Below are positions 36,286 to 48,165 of a DNA stretch of 64,000 bases, in pieces. The DNA lies in contig CM060174.1 in assembly GCA_030549775.1 (NCBI GenBank), positions 47,658,707 to 47,722,706 of the forward strand, read 5' to 3'. The first letter of the stretch is position 1. Each line of letters opens with the position of its first letter. The notes under the pieces are model-generated. The model ran no database searches. It was not told the DNA's origin and saw nothing but the letters and a program-made list of their open reading frames with translations. The translations under genes and the position numbers were made by a program. This DNA comes from Tamarix chinensis. Lineage: Eukaryota; Streptophyta; Magnoliopsida; Caryophyllales; Tamaricaceae.

Positions 36286-36536
36286 TACGCCTCCTTATGT
36301 GTCGGAATTGGTTAACCTATAAGAGGGGAAATACTAGGGTTAAATTCCCTCTTATTAACATTTTCATTAATTTTTACTTACCTCTATTATGAACTAGTAT
36401 TAGGGATAATAGTAATAATAATAGTAGTAGTAGCTTTAGTAGTAAAAATAAGGATATTACCCCTAAAATGGTTAACTGTGCTATTTTTAGTGAAAATAGG
36501 TTTAGATAGTTAAATTAGTCAATGACAAGATATTAT

Positions 36537-36650
36537 TAACAATATTAAAAATAATAATGATAATAATATTAATAATAAGAATAATAATGATAATGATAAT
36601 AGTAATGATAATGATAATAATAGTAGTAGTAGTAATAATAATAATAACAA
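36537..36650. repeat. (AAT)n/(GATAAT)n microsatellite, 5' side of the LINE
   Basis: Imperfect AAT, GAT and AGT triplet runs. The LINE lies directly after it, and another (AAT)n run (40619-40660) follows the LINE. It probably inserted within one tract. Confidence 0.9.
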
Positions 36651-36755
36651 TAACTTTGAGATGATGAAGAACACTACTCATGTGCTCCTCCTTCCCTGAT
36701 CGCGCCCATTGTATCTCAGCGTCTCTGGTTGCTGTCCGATCAACGACACCGGACA

Positions 36756-36970
36756 TGGGGAAGAAGACACAAGTGAAAGTAAAGGCATCCACTACCCTTC
36801 AATTGTCTCCCAAAAATTATTCTTCATTTCCGATTGAACAAGATGCGAAATCAAAAAGTAGGGTTGTTGTGGATAACGTTGAGGAGTTCAACATTAGCGG
36901 AGAATTGTTGAATGGACATTCATTGATACCCTTACCTAAGGAAAATTCATCAAAGGCCTGGATGCTCTAA
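36756..36970 (+). pseudogene. LINE ORF1-like fragment
   Basis: Reads MGKKTQVKVKASTT then a short low-complexity stretch; the frame opens upstream at 36680. ORF1 normally makes the RNA-binding protein. No RRM or zinc knuckle remains, so the assignment rests on position before the endonuclease. Confidence 0.4.
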
Positions 36971-37282
36971 GGCACAAATTCCTTCCTTTGCCGATCTCAA
37001 TAGTAATATGGATAAATTGCAGAATCAGGCGTTGGGTGTGGATAACCTGAGTGACAAGGACTTAAAAACTATTGAACCAAAACCTGAACGTAGCTGGAGG
37101 GATACTGTATCACTAAATTGATTACCTGAATCTAGAATAGCACTTTAGTATATTCCTCCTGTGATTGTTGATGGGGTCTCGAAAGCTCAAATAATTGAAA
37201 AAGACCTACAGGATGAGTAGAAATTGTCCTGTAACAAATGATACCAATAGAATTGAGATGATTATTGGCAAAGGTAAAGGAA

Positions 37283-38190
37283 TATTAGAGGGTTGAATAA
37301 AACCCTCAAAAACAAGGTTGTGAAGAACCTTGCATCTACCTACAATATCGGTATTTTAGGCCTTGTGGAAACTCGGGTAAAGAAAACAAATGCTTATAAA
37401 ATTCGCTCTAAACTAGGTTTACAATGGAAATGGATACATAATTATCTTTACCATGGAAGTGGTCGTGTGTGGATTCTGTGGGATCACCAATACTATTATA
37501 TCACCCTAAAGTAGTGGATTAGGGCATCCACTGCCATGTTCTAAACAAGGACCTTAAATAAGAATTCTACATGACGGTGGTTTATGCTCATAACTCTTGT
37601 TGACAGAGACAAGCCCTTTAGGATTGGTTGCAGAATCTCAAACTCCAGATTATCTCTCCTTGGCTTGTGCTTGGAGATTTCAATGTGGTCTGTAGGGCTG
37701 AAGAAAAAATAGGGGGGAAGGTTGACATGGGAGATATTGAGGACTGTGTATAGTGTTTCCATGAATGTGGTTTGGATGATATCCATTACAATGGCATCCT
37801 CTTCACTTGATGAAACCAACAGGGTCCTGACCAAAGAATTTACTATAAGCTAGATGAGATTCTTGGCAATGATTTATGGCTGGAATCCTACCTCGAGGGT
37901 TATGTTGATAATCTTCTCAATCCCTCCTCAGACCATAACCCTCTTTTTCTAAATCTGAGTGTTAAGCAGCAAGCTAGGGGGAAACCATTTAAGTTCATAA
38001 ATTTATGGGCTGATAGGGAGGACTTCATAGAGATGGTTAAAGAATGCTGGGGTACACATATTCAGGGGAGCTACACATATGAGGTTGTGTTTAGACTAAA
38101 AATTCTTAAGCAGAGACTTAGGCACTACAACAAGATTAATGGTCATGTTTTTGTCAAGGCTCACTAAGCTTAGCTGGATTGGAAGAAATG
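37283..38190 (+). pseudogene. LINE endonuclease (EEP family) domain, broken
   Basis: RGLNKTLKNKVVKNLAS followed by GILGLVETRVK matches the start of LINE apurinic-type endonucleases (NIRGL...ETR). Further on come LVLGDFNVVCRAEEK (about 37662-37710), YKLDEILGND (about 37846-37878) and SSDHNPLFLNL (about 37925-37960); DFN and SDH are catalytic blocks of the fold. It nicks target DNA to start target-primed reverse transcription. Several stops and shifts. Confidence 0.8.
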
Positions 38191-38326
38191 TAAGGGCCGA
38201 ACAATGCTAGATCCACTAAAAAATGAGATTTTTACTGAAGAAAGGGAGGTTAGTAAAGTCTAGCATAGAAGAGCTGTAGAAGAGGAACACTTCTTCAAAC
38301 ATAAATCACATATCCAACATGTATAG

Positions 38327-39618
38327 TTGGGAGATCAAAACACCAAATACTTTTATGCCAATGTCCAGTTGAGAAATGACATAAATAGAATATGTAAGTT
38401 GGTAAATGACTTAAATCAAGAGCTGACCAATGATAGGGATATTCAAGAAGACGTTGTCCTATATTACAGAAATCTCCTAGGGACTGCTTCTACTACCCTA
38501 CAGGGGATTGATGATGAAGTGAAAAATGAAGACCCTCGACTGTCTCCTGAGGTTGCTGACTCCCTCATCTCTAATCCTTCAAGACATAAAATCTAAAAGG
38601 CTATCTTCTCAATGGGGGACTGTAAGGCCTTTGGTCTTGATGGGTTCAATGAATTCTTTTATAAGAAGCTTGGGAGGTCATTGGAGGAGATGTGGTGGCT
38701 GCTGTTTAAGATTTTTGGAGGACTAGATGTCTACTAAAACAGATAAATAACATTGCTATTGCCCTCATCCCTAAGACTTATAGGGAAAACAAGGTGAAAG
38801 ATTTTAGACCTATATCTTGCTGTAATATCATATATAAAATCATCTCTAAAGTCCTAGCTAATAGGCTGCAAGTGGTAATGGGCACCCTCATAGATTCCTC
38901 CTAGGCTGCTTTTGTAAAAGGTTGTATCCTTTTTGATAATTTTCTCATGGCTTCTGAGATAACCAAGCATTATTCAAGGAAAAATATTAGTCCTAGAATC
39001 TTTCTCCAAGTGGACTTGTAAAAGGCCTATGATTCTATTGAATGGAGCTTCATCAAATAGGTGCTTGAAGCTATGCATTTTCCCTAGCCTTTTATTGATA
39101 TGATTATTTAATGTATTTCACCTGTCAATATTTCTATAAATGTGAATGGTACTCTTACCAAACCTTTTATGAGTAGAATAGGGATAAGACAAGGTGACCT
39201 TATATCTCCCTACCTCTTTGTTATATGCATGGAATACCTTCATAGGGACCTAAGATGTCTATGGAAGCATCCTGAGTTTCATGGGCGCCCAGGCTGTCAA
39301 AGTTTGAAGATTATCGATCTGAGCATTGTAGATGATTTACTTCTTTTCTGTAGGGGGAATGTGGCTTCTGTGACACAACTAAAAGGTATCCTATCTCACT
39401 TCTCCAAATGCTCAGGTCTAACAGCAAATCCCAACAAAAGTTTCCTATTATGTGCTGGGATCTGTGACAGCATGAAGAAGGACATCATAGACATTATTGG
39501 TTGCCCTGAAGGATCTTTTTCCTTCAAATATCTAGGGCTTCCCCTGATCACTTCTCGTATGAACTCTCACCACTACCATAGTGTTATAGATAACCCATTA
39601 GCAAAAATAAGAAATTAA
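38327..39618 (+). pseudogene. LINE reverse transcriptase, broken
   Basis: LGDQNTKYFYANVQLRNDIN (38325 on) is the usual linker before RT. FRPISCCNIIYKIISKVLAN (about 38797-38860), VDLxKAYDSIEW (about 39014-39050) and GIRQGDLISPYLF (39180-39220) are RT motifs. The 158-codon frame at 39142-39618 carries the active-site block IVDDLLLF (39325-39348), where relatives have (F/Y)ADD: both Asp are kept and Ala is Val. Stops elsewhere make the whole nonfunctional. Confidence 0.85.
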
Positions 39619-39829
39619 ACTTGCAGATACCTCAGCTATGCAGGGAGATTTCAACTGATTTCTTCTGTTTTACAAGGGATCATCAATTTCTAGGCTAAAA
39701 TTTTACCTCTCCCTACTGGTATCCTATCCCACATAAAGAAAATATGTAGGAGCTTTCTCTAGTCTAGTTCTAATGATGGATATAAGTCTCCCATTGCATG
39801 GAAGACAATCTGTCTTCCTAAGGATGAGG

Positions 39830-40250
39830 GTGGTCTTGGGTTGATTGACCTTAAAATTTGGAACCAGGCTACCTTAGGGAAATGGATTTGGTTCATTATT
39901 CATAACAAAGAGAGCCTCTGGATAAGATGGGTTCATGGAGTATACAACAAAAATAATGATATATCCAGTGTTATCATCCATCCCTATCACTCATGGTTGT
40001 TTAAAAGAATTATGAAGATTAGACCAGCCCTATTGCAACACATAATAGCTTGAGATTGTGGTACTGATGCATACAAGATTCACAAGGCCTATGAGGCATT
40101 AAGATACAAGGTGAATAAGAAGTTTTGAGCATCCCTGTTCTAGAAATATTTTGGAGTTCACAGGTACCCACTGAGTATGGTATATGTGCTAAGTCTACAG
40201 AATCAATGGATCACCTTCTTGTGCACTGTGCTTTTGCTTCAAAAATTTGG
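39830..40250 (+). pseudogene. LINE C-terminal region (zf-RVT-like), broken
   Basis: LPKDEGGLGLIDLKIWNQA (about 39813-39870) followed by LGKWIWFIIHNKESLWIRWV matches the region after the RT in plant LINEs. An HCAF-like stretch near 40226 fits the zf-RVT domain. Confidence 0.75.
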
Positions 40251-40617
40251 GGGATGATTAGTACTTAGATGGGTATGGATCTCTAGGCTTCAAACTAGGA
40301 TTCCTTGATTCACTACTTATCTCAGGTCACAAAAGGGAAGGATTTTACAGTTGAGAGCATAAAGGTGATAATTGGAGAAGTTATATATGGGATTTGGTGC
40401 TGCATAAACTCCATGGTGTTCAAGGGACTTCAAACCACCCAACACACATGTTGAAGGATGTTATAAAGCAGTTCCATATTAGATTTTGTGTATGTAATAC
40501 TAGAAAGGGGTGTATAAATATGCAGAACTGGAATAGATTGCCCTAAGGTGTATGCTTTAGATACTTTTGATGTACTTTCTTCTCTTTGGTTTTAATAATA
40601 TTCATTATTAATTACCA

Positions 40618-40618
<1 letters not shown>

Positions 40619-40656
<38 letters not shown>

Positions 40657-40675
40657 CATAATAATAAGGTTAGAA
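40619..40675. repeat. (AAT)n microsatellite, 3' side of the LINE
   Basis: About 14 AAT units with one CAT interruption. It may be the LINE tail plus the original LTR-A4 tract. Confidence 0.95.
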
Positions 40676-40729
40676 TAATAATTACACTAAATAAATTATA
40701 CTTAAGGGCTAGGAAGGGTTGCATCACAA

Positions 40730-41880
40730 CCTAGTGAGGGTGTCAGCTAGGTGGTAGTAGCGGTAGTGGTGACGATGGTGGTGGTGGAAGTGGTGGTTTG
40801 GATAAGGTGGGTCTTTTAGGGATGAAAGAGAGAGGGTGATATGGTGGGTGTAGTGGTGGTGGACTCTCTAAACTGAGATGGTCATAGTGTTGGTGGTGGC
40901 ACAACAAGGGTGGCAGACCAGTTGGTGGTTGTTATGGTGGCTATGGGTGGTGGAGAAGGAGGGAGGAGGAAGGAGAGGGAGAAAGGAAGAAAGAAAGGTA
41001 GGGAAAGGTAGTGGAGGTTTTGTTGGGTTGATTATATGGTAGGGGAGTTGGTGATTGTTGTAGAGGAGGTGGCACATGACGACGAGAGGGGTGGCAATGG
41101 GGTATAAAGGGTAGGTTGAGTAGCCAACTTTGCACAATTGGGGTGGCTTGTGTAGGGGGAATCAAGGGCACTAAGTGTCTTGGTTTGGTGGAGGGTATTA
41201 TAGGGAAGGGATTGGGTGGTGTTTCAGTTGTGGTGTTACACGACAATGGTTGAGGTAGTGTCTAAAGTGGTGATAGTGAAATAGGTAGGAAATTTTGGGC
41301 GGAGCAAAGGAGGCCAAATGGGTATGTTTGGGGTATTTATAGGCCAAAGGAGGATGAAGAAGACAAAGGGGGAAGAGGGTAAAAGAGTGGGTGTGGTAGG
41401 GGCTTTCCAACTGGCAGTGGTAGGCTGGTATGAGCCTACAAAGTTGTAGGGTGCGGGCAGTAGGTGGCGGAAAAAGGAAGGGAAGGGAGTACACGAGGGA
41501 GGAAGGTGTAGGGGTTTTGGCTTGAATTAGAAAGGAAAGGGATGGGGGAGAGAGAGGGGAAGCTGGTCGGTACGGTATGGTGGTAGGGAAAGTTGGTTGG
41601 TGGTAGAGTTGTAGGCTCGACCTACAATGCGAGGGAGGGAGAAGGGAGGAAGAAGAAGACGGGGTTGGACTAGCTGGTTAGGGGAAAAGAAAAGAAAGAG
41701 AAAGAGGGAGATTGGGTGGGCGAGGGAGAAAGAAAAAAGAAAAAAAAAAGCAGGCTAGGCTGAGTAGGGGAGAGAAGAGAGGGATGGGGAGTTTGGTCGA
41801 CAGGCGTGGCCCAATGCAGGAGGAAGAGGAGAAAAAGAAAAAGGAGAAATGAGAAAAGAAGGAAGGAAAAGGAAAAAGGA
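40730..41880. other. GC/purine-rich block of LTR-A4 with chance ORFs
   Basis: GGTGG and GGGAGG-rich + strand. Minus frames (40868-41137, 40941-41246, 41198-41494) are Pro/His/Ser-rich and lack domains. Equivalent of 6517-7560. Confidence 0.75.
41334..41341 (-). promoter_or_regulatory. TATA box of LTR-A4
   Basis: Plus strand GGGGTATTTATAGGCC, matching LTR-A1 and LTR-A3. Confidence 0.65.
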
Positions 41881-42170
41881 AAATATGTTAGTTAGGATAT
41901 TTTATTACTTTTGAGTATTTAAAAATTATAAAAATTATAAAAATCATAATTCAATTCCTTTTTATATCAATTTAGAATATTTTGGGGTAATTTTTCCTAA
42001 ATTCTATTTTAATTATCAAAATACCCTAATATTCACTATTTTTTTTTTAATTTTCATCATTTTTTGTCTTAATACTCTCATTATTTTATCAAAATAATAT
42101 ATTTAATTAATTTCACTAATAAATCCTTATTTTATCATAATTTCCTAAATGAGGGTTTTGGGGTATTACA

Positions 42171-42240
42171 ACATTATCTAATTTTATTAAAAAAAATAAT
42201 TTTCTTTATTATTAATCTTACTTAAACATAGGATATTACA
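42171..42240 (-). mobile_element. LTR-B1, right part (5' end of the LTR in sense)
   Basis: Seventy bases that rejoin with 29808 after removal of LTR-A4 and end GGATATTACA. The minus-strand start is TGTAATATCC. A purine-rich stretch (AAGGGGATAATTT in sense, 42241-42253) adjoins as the PPT. Confidence 0.8.
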
Positions 42241-44672
42241 AAATTATCCCCTTAAAGAGGTTGTATCCCTAAAGCTTTCCAATAAAGATCCAAACACAGG
42301 ATAAAATACACGTCAATTAACTTATCTCATTCAACAAAGTAAAAGGGTTCATAAAAGAAATGTTATACCACAGTTACACATTAAGGGAACAATTTAGGGT
42401 ACTTTGCTCAAATCTCATCTTTAGCCTCTCATTTTACCTCCTTGATAACATGCTGAGTCCAAGGGACCTTCACTAGTGGAAGGGTCATCATATGCATTAG
42501 TTAGGCATTTGTGTACACACTATTTATTGATTATTCTTTTTTAGTTAGATACTTATCTATCTCTAATGACTCTAGCTAGATATTGTGCAAAGGATTTGCT
42601 GAATACTTCCTCAAATTGGAAAAATTGAATATGTTGTGCACAAGCTATAATTTCACTAGTAGCACTAAATGATAAGCAATGCCACAGACTTGATATATGA
42701 TCTCATATGGTTCAATGTACTTTGGGATAGCTTACCCTTTGTACGAAACCTCATTACTCCCTTGGTTAGATAGATCCTTAAAAGGTTTCTATCACCCAAC
42801 TCGTAATGATAGTTCATCTTCTCAAATCTGTGTAGTTCCTTCGCTTGTATTGGGCTACTGTCATATGGTCCTAAATCAATTGGATCTATCTCATTGTCTC
42901 CTCTTTCATCTTTAGTATAAACATAATCATCTTACTAATATTTCTCTAATGTAAGGGACTATGACACTTCCTCTTGTACAAAGCCTCAAAAGGTTCCATC
43001 TTGATACTTCTATTGTAACTATTATTTTAGGGGAGCACAATCAAGTATAGTGGATCCTTATAACTGCCTCCAAAATCCAACACACATGCTTAAAAAATAT
43101 CCTCTAAGGTTTGAATGGTCCTCTTTGCTTGACCATCCGTGCTTGGGTGAAAAGCCATACTCATCTTCTACTAAGACAAAAAAAAAAGATGCTTGCAACA
43201 TTTTCTAAAAGTGTGGAAAGAATCTAGAGTCTCAGTTGAACATGATGTCTCTAGGGACCCTATGTAGTCACACAACATGATTCATGTAAGCATTGAATAA
43301 CTACTCCATACTTCACGCTATCGTCTTTGGTATAAAAAATACCAACTTAGGCAAAAAAACCAAAATAACCCAGATGGAATCAAAACCTCTACAGTTCATT
43401 AGAATACCCACCACAAAGTCTGTATATATAATGTCTCACTTCAATTCTAAAACATCTAGTGGTTGTACTAACTCTACTAGTCTATTATACTAAATTTTGA
43501 TCTTTTGACAAATCAATCATAAAAATAAAAATAAAAAAACTCTGCAACCACCCACTTCATACAGGGAAACCAATATACCTTCTTCAAATCCTTATATAAC
43601 TTATGTCCTCCTAGATGGATAGAATAAAGGATACAATGACCTTCGTCCAATATTTTTCTCTTGGGCTCAACATACATCCATTGTTTACACCTCCTACCAT
43701 AGTAATCGATACTATTATCCTTATGGAAATAGGATCCCATGGACTTACCTTTTTTAATACCTTACTTAATCCTTTTGAGCTTAACATCACCTAGTTAACC
43801 ACCTTAGATCTTTTTAATGATCAAAGGTGTGATGGTGAGTGCACTCATCCTTACCTCTATACTATGAGGGATGATAAATTCTATCTCAATCTTCTTGAGA
43901 TATCAATATAATTGATTAGATAACATGATTATACTCAAGGAATGTGAGGTTTTCTAGATAAGAGCATCTGCCACTACATTAGCCTTTCACTTATGGTAGT
44001 TAAATTCCAAGTCGTAACCCATGACCAATTCAAACCATCGGCTCTGTCTCAAACTTAACTCCTATTATGTTAAAATGTACTTATGGCTTTTGTGATTGGT
44101 GTAGAACTTGCACTAAACACCATAGAGGTAATGCCTCCAAAATTTCAAAGCAAGCACCATAATAGCAAGCTCTAAATTGTGCATTGGGTAGTTCTGCTCG
44201 TGTTGCTTTAGTTGTTGAGAAGCATACGCCAACACTCTCCCATATTTCATCAACACACATCCTAACCCTTACTTAGAAGTTTTGATGTACACTTTAAAAT
44301 CTTCTAATCCACTAGGTAATGTGAGCACTAGGCTACAATCAAAAGCCTCTTCAACTCTGTAAAGGCTTTGCTACACCGCTCATCCCACTGCAAATGTGTA
44401 GTCTTTTTAAAAAATTAGTTAATGGATGAGCTATCTTGGAAAATTTTGAGACAAATATATGGTAGTAACCAAAAAATTCTAGAAAACTATGCACCTCCAT
44501 GATAGAAGCTGATGCTGGCAACTCAAAAAATGTTCAAACCTTTGATGGATCCACTGATACACCATCCTTATATATCACATGTCAATGGAATTCCATTTAA
44601 TCTAGCAAAAACTTGCACTTCAAAAGCTTAGAAAACAACTTGTGTGCTCTTAACAATGATACATTCTGTCTC
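42241..44672 (-). pseudogene. Tekay/Del-like chromovirus pol, internal A (chromodomain to RT)
   Basis: Minus-strand order from right to left. RT end (KLFSKLLKCKFLLD, about 44600-44640). RNase H (LQWDERCSKAFTELKR, about 44350-44400; VVADAL, about 43970). Integrase zinc finger in the 43513-43740 frame (DEGHCILYSIHLGGHKLYKD then VYWFP). Integrase core with TDFVVG (about 43415) and HPSTDGQAKRTIQTL (about 43110), where relatives have Glu and this copy has Lys, so the DDE triad is lost. Then C-terminal MEPFEALYKRKC (about 42980) and a chromodomain-like end (42380-42490). The rest of the RT continues beyond the solo LTR for about 35 bp (48132-48165). Confidence 0.8.
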
Positions 44673-45699
44673 TATAATATTCCCATTTTTCACTACTGAA
44701 TTTTTTTTCTCAAACATTTTAGAAGCTAAAAATATATCTAGGAAAAATGAGGTGTTATCATCGTACCTAATATAGGTTGGATGTCTACCACAAACCCCAT
44801 AATAGATACAAGGATAAAACTAACCGAAACATTTAAAATAATAGAGTTCCCAAATGAAAGATTACTTAAACAAATTTAAAGATTATTTACATCGAATGAA
44901 CTTGTCAATCCCCAAGCAAATCATTACAAAATGCAATTAGATAATAGTATAAAGCTATAATAAAATGAGTTAGGGTATGCCGCACAAATTTAAAACCATA
45001 ATCCCTTATGAACCCCACGAGATCTCTAGATATCCACGCTCTTAACCGCCAATGCAACTAAGGTAGGCCCTTGACTAGACATCCCCAAAGGCATGCACAT
45101 GACCCTCTACTCGTCCGAATAAGCAAGTGAGTGAGTAAGAAAGCACATCAGTATGCTAAGTACTGAGTAAGCCAAGTTGCTACTTCAATATAAATATAAG
45201 TATACCATTTCTACCACACATGGATATAAAATACAACACGAGTCATGATAAAGCATACGTAAAGGTAAGAGTGCATAAGGATATGCGATCATGCATAACT
45301 TCAACAAGGTAGAATATATCATTCTTCGTTTCACATTATCATCACATACATACTCACACATGTAATAGCAGATATCATTTAGGTAACATCTAGGGTTTAT
45401 TTCCAATTACTCAATTAATTAGGTTGTAACCTTTCCATATTCACATATGACATAGGTCAATTATCTAGTCAATATTCTATTAAATATCTAGTTAGTCATT
45501 TCAACCATTAGCTAAGGGTATAAATTAGCTTGTATTCCTTTTTGTTCATTCATGCCATTACTTCCATCCTTGTCTAATTATTAACCACTCACTTAGTCAT
45601 TATTCATATTTTATCAACCAATTACTTGTCATCTATATTTTATTATTATCAATCAATGGATTACACACCACCCCATGGTCTCACATACCATTGAAGCCA

Positions 45700-45880
45700 A
45701 TCCAAATAAAGGACATAAAGTCTAGGCTGAAGCCAATCACCAAGTAGACATAAGTCCAGGCGTAAACAAGTCACTTGACTAAACATAAGTCCAGGTCTAA
45801 GCCAACCAATATGGACATACGTCCAGGCCGAAGCTAACTAATATAGGCATAAGTTGAGGCCAAAGCTAACCATTATGTAA
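45700..45880 (-). repeat. GACATAAGTCCAGG tandem repeat in LTR-B2
   Basis: Four to five imperfect units of about 35-40 bp, with GACATAAGTCCAGGC as core and CCAATCAC-type spacers. Equivalents in other family B LTRs lie near 8365, 28130, 55540 and 59145. Confidence 0.75.
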
Positions 45881-47375
45881 CTAGACCTTTTAGTATCAAT
45901 AACCCCTATTACATCATCAGTGTCTAGAGTAGGTAAGGTACCAAAAACACCTAAAGGCATACTAGCCTTTGTAGATAATCAAGGATTGGGTAACCCAAAC
46001 CCATACACAACTCAATTTTCTTTTTTGTTATAGGATTAGTATAATATTCATAATTAAGGATAAGTGATCACACAAGGCCCATAAAAAATTAAGCAAGGAA
46101 ATTTTCATGTTTATTCCATATTAGTCCTTTCCTTTCCATTTTTCCAACCATCTGGGTTTCCATTTAACCTTATACCATATTACTCATATTCATCTTATCA
46201 TTTTGTTCAAGCATATGTTGAGTTTCATTACTCTTTCCTTAATATCATCACTTGTCATAAGTGAAATACCTATTTATCTTTTACCTTACTCATATAGTAT
46301 ATCCTAAATTATGATCCATTTCATCCTGTCATTAGGCCAATAATCCATGATAAAATTTTTATTTTATCCTATTAATAATCATAGTATAATCTCAAACATA
46401 GCATCAAAGCATAACCAAACTGAAAGTGAATAAATCGTGCAAACTTGTCAAGCTAGTAGATCGGTCTAGCCCGACTAATTAATTGGTTATACCAACAAGT
46501 CGATCTATTTGGGTTGATTAGTCGATTGGCTTTACTCAACTAGACTACAAATTTCCTCAAACTGGTAAATTGATTTGAGAAAACTAGTTGATTATTCATA
46601 TACCAGTCAATTAGTTCTACTAAACTGGTCAATGGGTTTAAGTAGGGAGCAAGACCAAGGTCTCTTCAAGTTCACTAGTTGATGGGTTAGGTCAACAAGT
46701 AAATTGGTTTAGCCTAACCAGTCAATTGGTTTGCCCTAACACAATACCAACCATTAATTTTTATGCAAATTCTTTCATATAAAATGACCTCAATCATAGT
46801 TTGGCACATTTCTAATCGAACTAACTTACATTTCTCAATATGGAATCATCATATCCTATTTTTGCCACTTTTCATGCTTTTTGCTAAAATTATGTCATAT
46901 AGCCATCCAAACCACTTATGTATTCTGAATACACTCATGTCAACATGCATAATTCAACTTTGAGAAACTCATAACATTCAGGAATACTTATTAAAAATTT
47001 TAGAAGCAAGAATCACTTACTTCATGTCGGAAACATCTCCTTTGAAACCATACTTTCTAGTTGTGACATTCACATCTTTTAAAACCTTAAAACCACAATC
47101 TCAAATTAGAAATTTACACCAAAGCCATATTAAATTCTTGAACTTAAAAAGACAGAAACAAAAACTTACAAACTTGAGGCAAACTAAGGAAATGCTCAGT
47201 TAAACTACCAAAAATCTAACTCTTCCATACTTAACAATGGAAACAAGAGAGTGCTAGAGAGAGGATAAAAAGAGTGGAAGAAAATTGGGTCAAAGTGTGG
47301 AAATAAGAGAGTGAGCACAAGGCTTAGATATTTTAGTGGCTGAAAGAAAAGGTGCATATAAATGATGATTAGGGC

Positions 47376-47383
47376 TATTTATA
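47376..47383 (-). promoter_or_regulatory. TATA box of LTR-B2
   Basis: GGGCTATTTATAGCC is itself nearly palindromic and is kept in four or more family B copies (10016, 29101, 49141, 60733). It is about 745 bp from the LTR 5' end, leaving about 2.7 kb of R plus U5. Confidence 0.7.
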
Positions 47384-48165
47384 GCCAATTAATCAAATTA
47401 AATCAACAAGGGTTTAGAAATAACCTCAAAACCCCAAAAATTTCCATTTGAATTTGAGTTAAATGGATGGATTTTGTCAAAGATATGCTAACCTGTTCTC
47501 TAGAGCTCAAATGGTGTTTCTAAGAAATGTAGGTCAATTAGGCTATAATTAGCATAGATAAGAGAAGTAATAGAAGGCCAGCATAGAAGAAAACTGCTAG
47601 TTGCTTAAAGTCATGCCTAAGGTTAAATTATTGATCTCATAAATGTGTAGAGGAGAGACATGGAAGAAGATAATGTCGAAGTCATCTCTCCCCCTCAATT
47701 GTCCCAATCAACCTCCAGATCAACCTAAGGTAATATTTTAGCCTAAATGCTTCATGAAAATGGCTAGGAATATCTTAGGGACAATTTGGCATGGGTGGGC
47801 AAGGTTCAATATCAGCTCTACTAATTCATCGATGGATTTGGGCCTACAAATAAACTGTTCTACAAACTTGTCGATCAGTTCCCCCAGCTGGTCAATATAT
47901 TTAGTTGAGAAAACCCATTTTTCTAAAATGACAAACCAGTCGATTGGTTCATTGAACTAGTTGACCAATTTGTATGAAAAACTTATTAAAATCCATTTCT
48001 CAACTTGATTTCAAATCAAACTTTGTCCCAAACTAAATCATATCATTAAATTAAAATTAAAATTAAAAGGTCCAAAAATTTGCAACATTCTCATTAAACC
48101 ATTTTACAAAAATGTGGTGTATTACAGTCTTAAATGTTTTTTATGGTTTTCTCGATCACCAGTTG

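Larger units (their letters stand above)
36652..40618 (+). mobile_element. LINE (L1-type non-LTR retrotransposon), decayed
   Basis: About 4 kb flanked by AAT-rich tracts. A possible ORF1 N-terminus (36756 on), then endonuclease, reverse transcriptase and a C-terminal region in the normal LINE order, all with many stops. It has no LTRs. It is shorter than typical plant L1 elements because ORF1 is reduced. An exact TSD cannot be defined because both ends lie in AAT repeats. Confidence 0.88.
29809..42170 (-). mobile_element. Family A LTR (LTR-A4), interrupted by LTR-A3 and a LINE
   Basis: Begins TGTAACACCCCCAAAATCATAG and ends TTTTGGGGTATTACA. Flanks ACCTT (29804-29808) and ACATT (42171-42175) are a TSD with one difference. 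Removing LTR-A3 and the LINE leaves about 3.7 kb. Two minisatellite copies remain at 30450-30530. The palindrome and donor-like site are at 36254-36285, TTA-type runs at 36380-36650, the GC-rich block at about 40730-41880 and the TATA box at 41334-41341. Confidence 0.88.
44673..48126 (-). mobile_element. Solo LTR of family B (LTR-B2), 3454 bp, inserted in RT of internal A
   Basis: Left end TATAATATTCCCATTTTTCAC (decayed TGTAACACCCCC), right end GTGGTGTATTACA. Flanks GTCTC (44668-44672) and GTCTT (48127-48131) are a TSD with one difference. The RT reading resumes across it in frame: ENHKKHL to the right joins NVSLLRAHKL to the left. TATA box at 47376-47383. The shared AGGACATAAAGTC repeats lie at 45710-45870, and AATCGATTGG-type motifs at 46440-46740 and 47860-47960. 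Confidence 0.9.
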
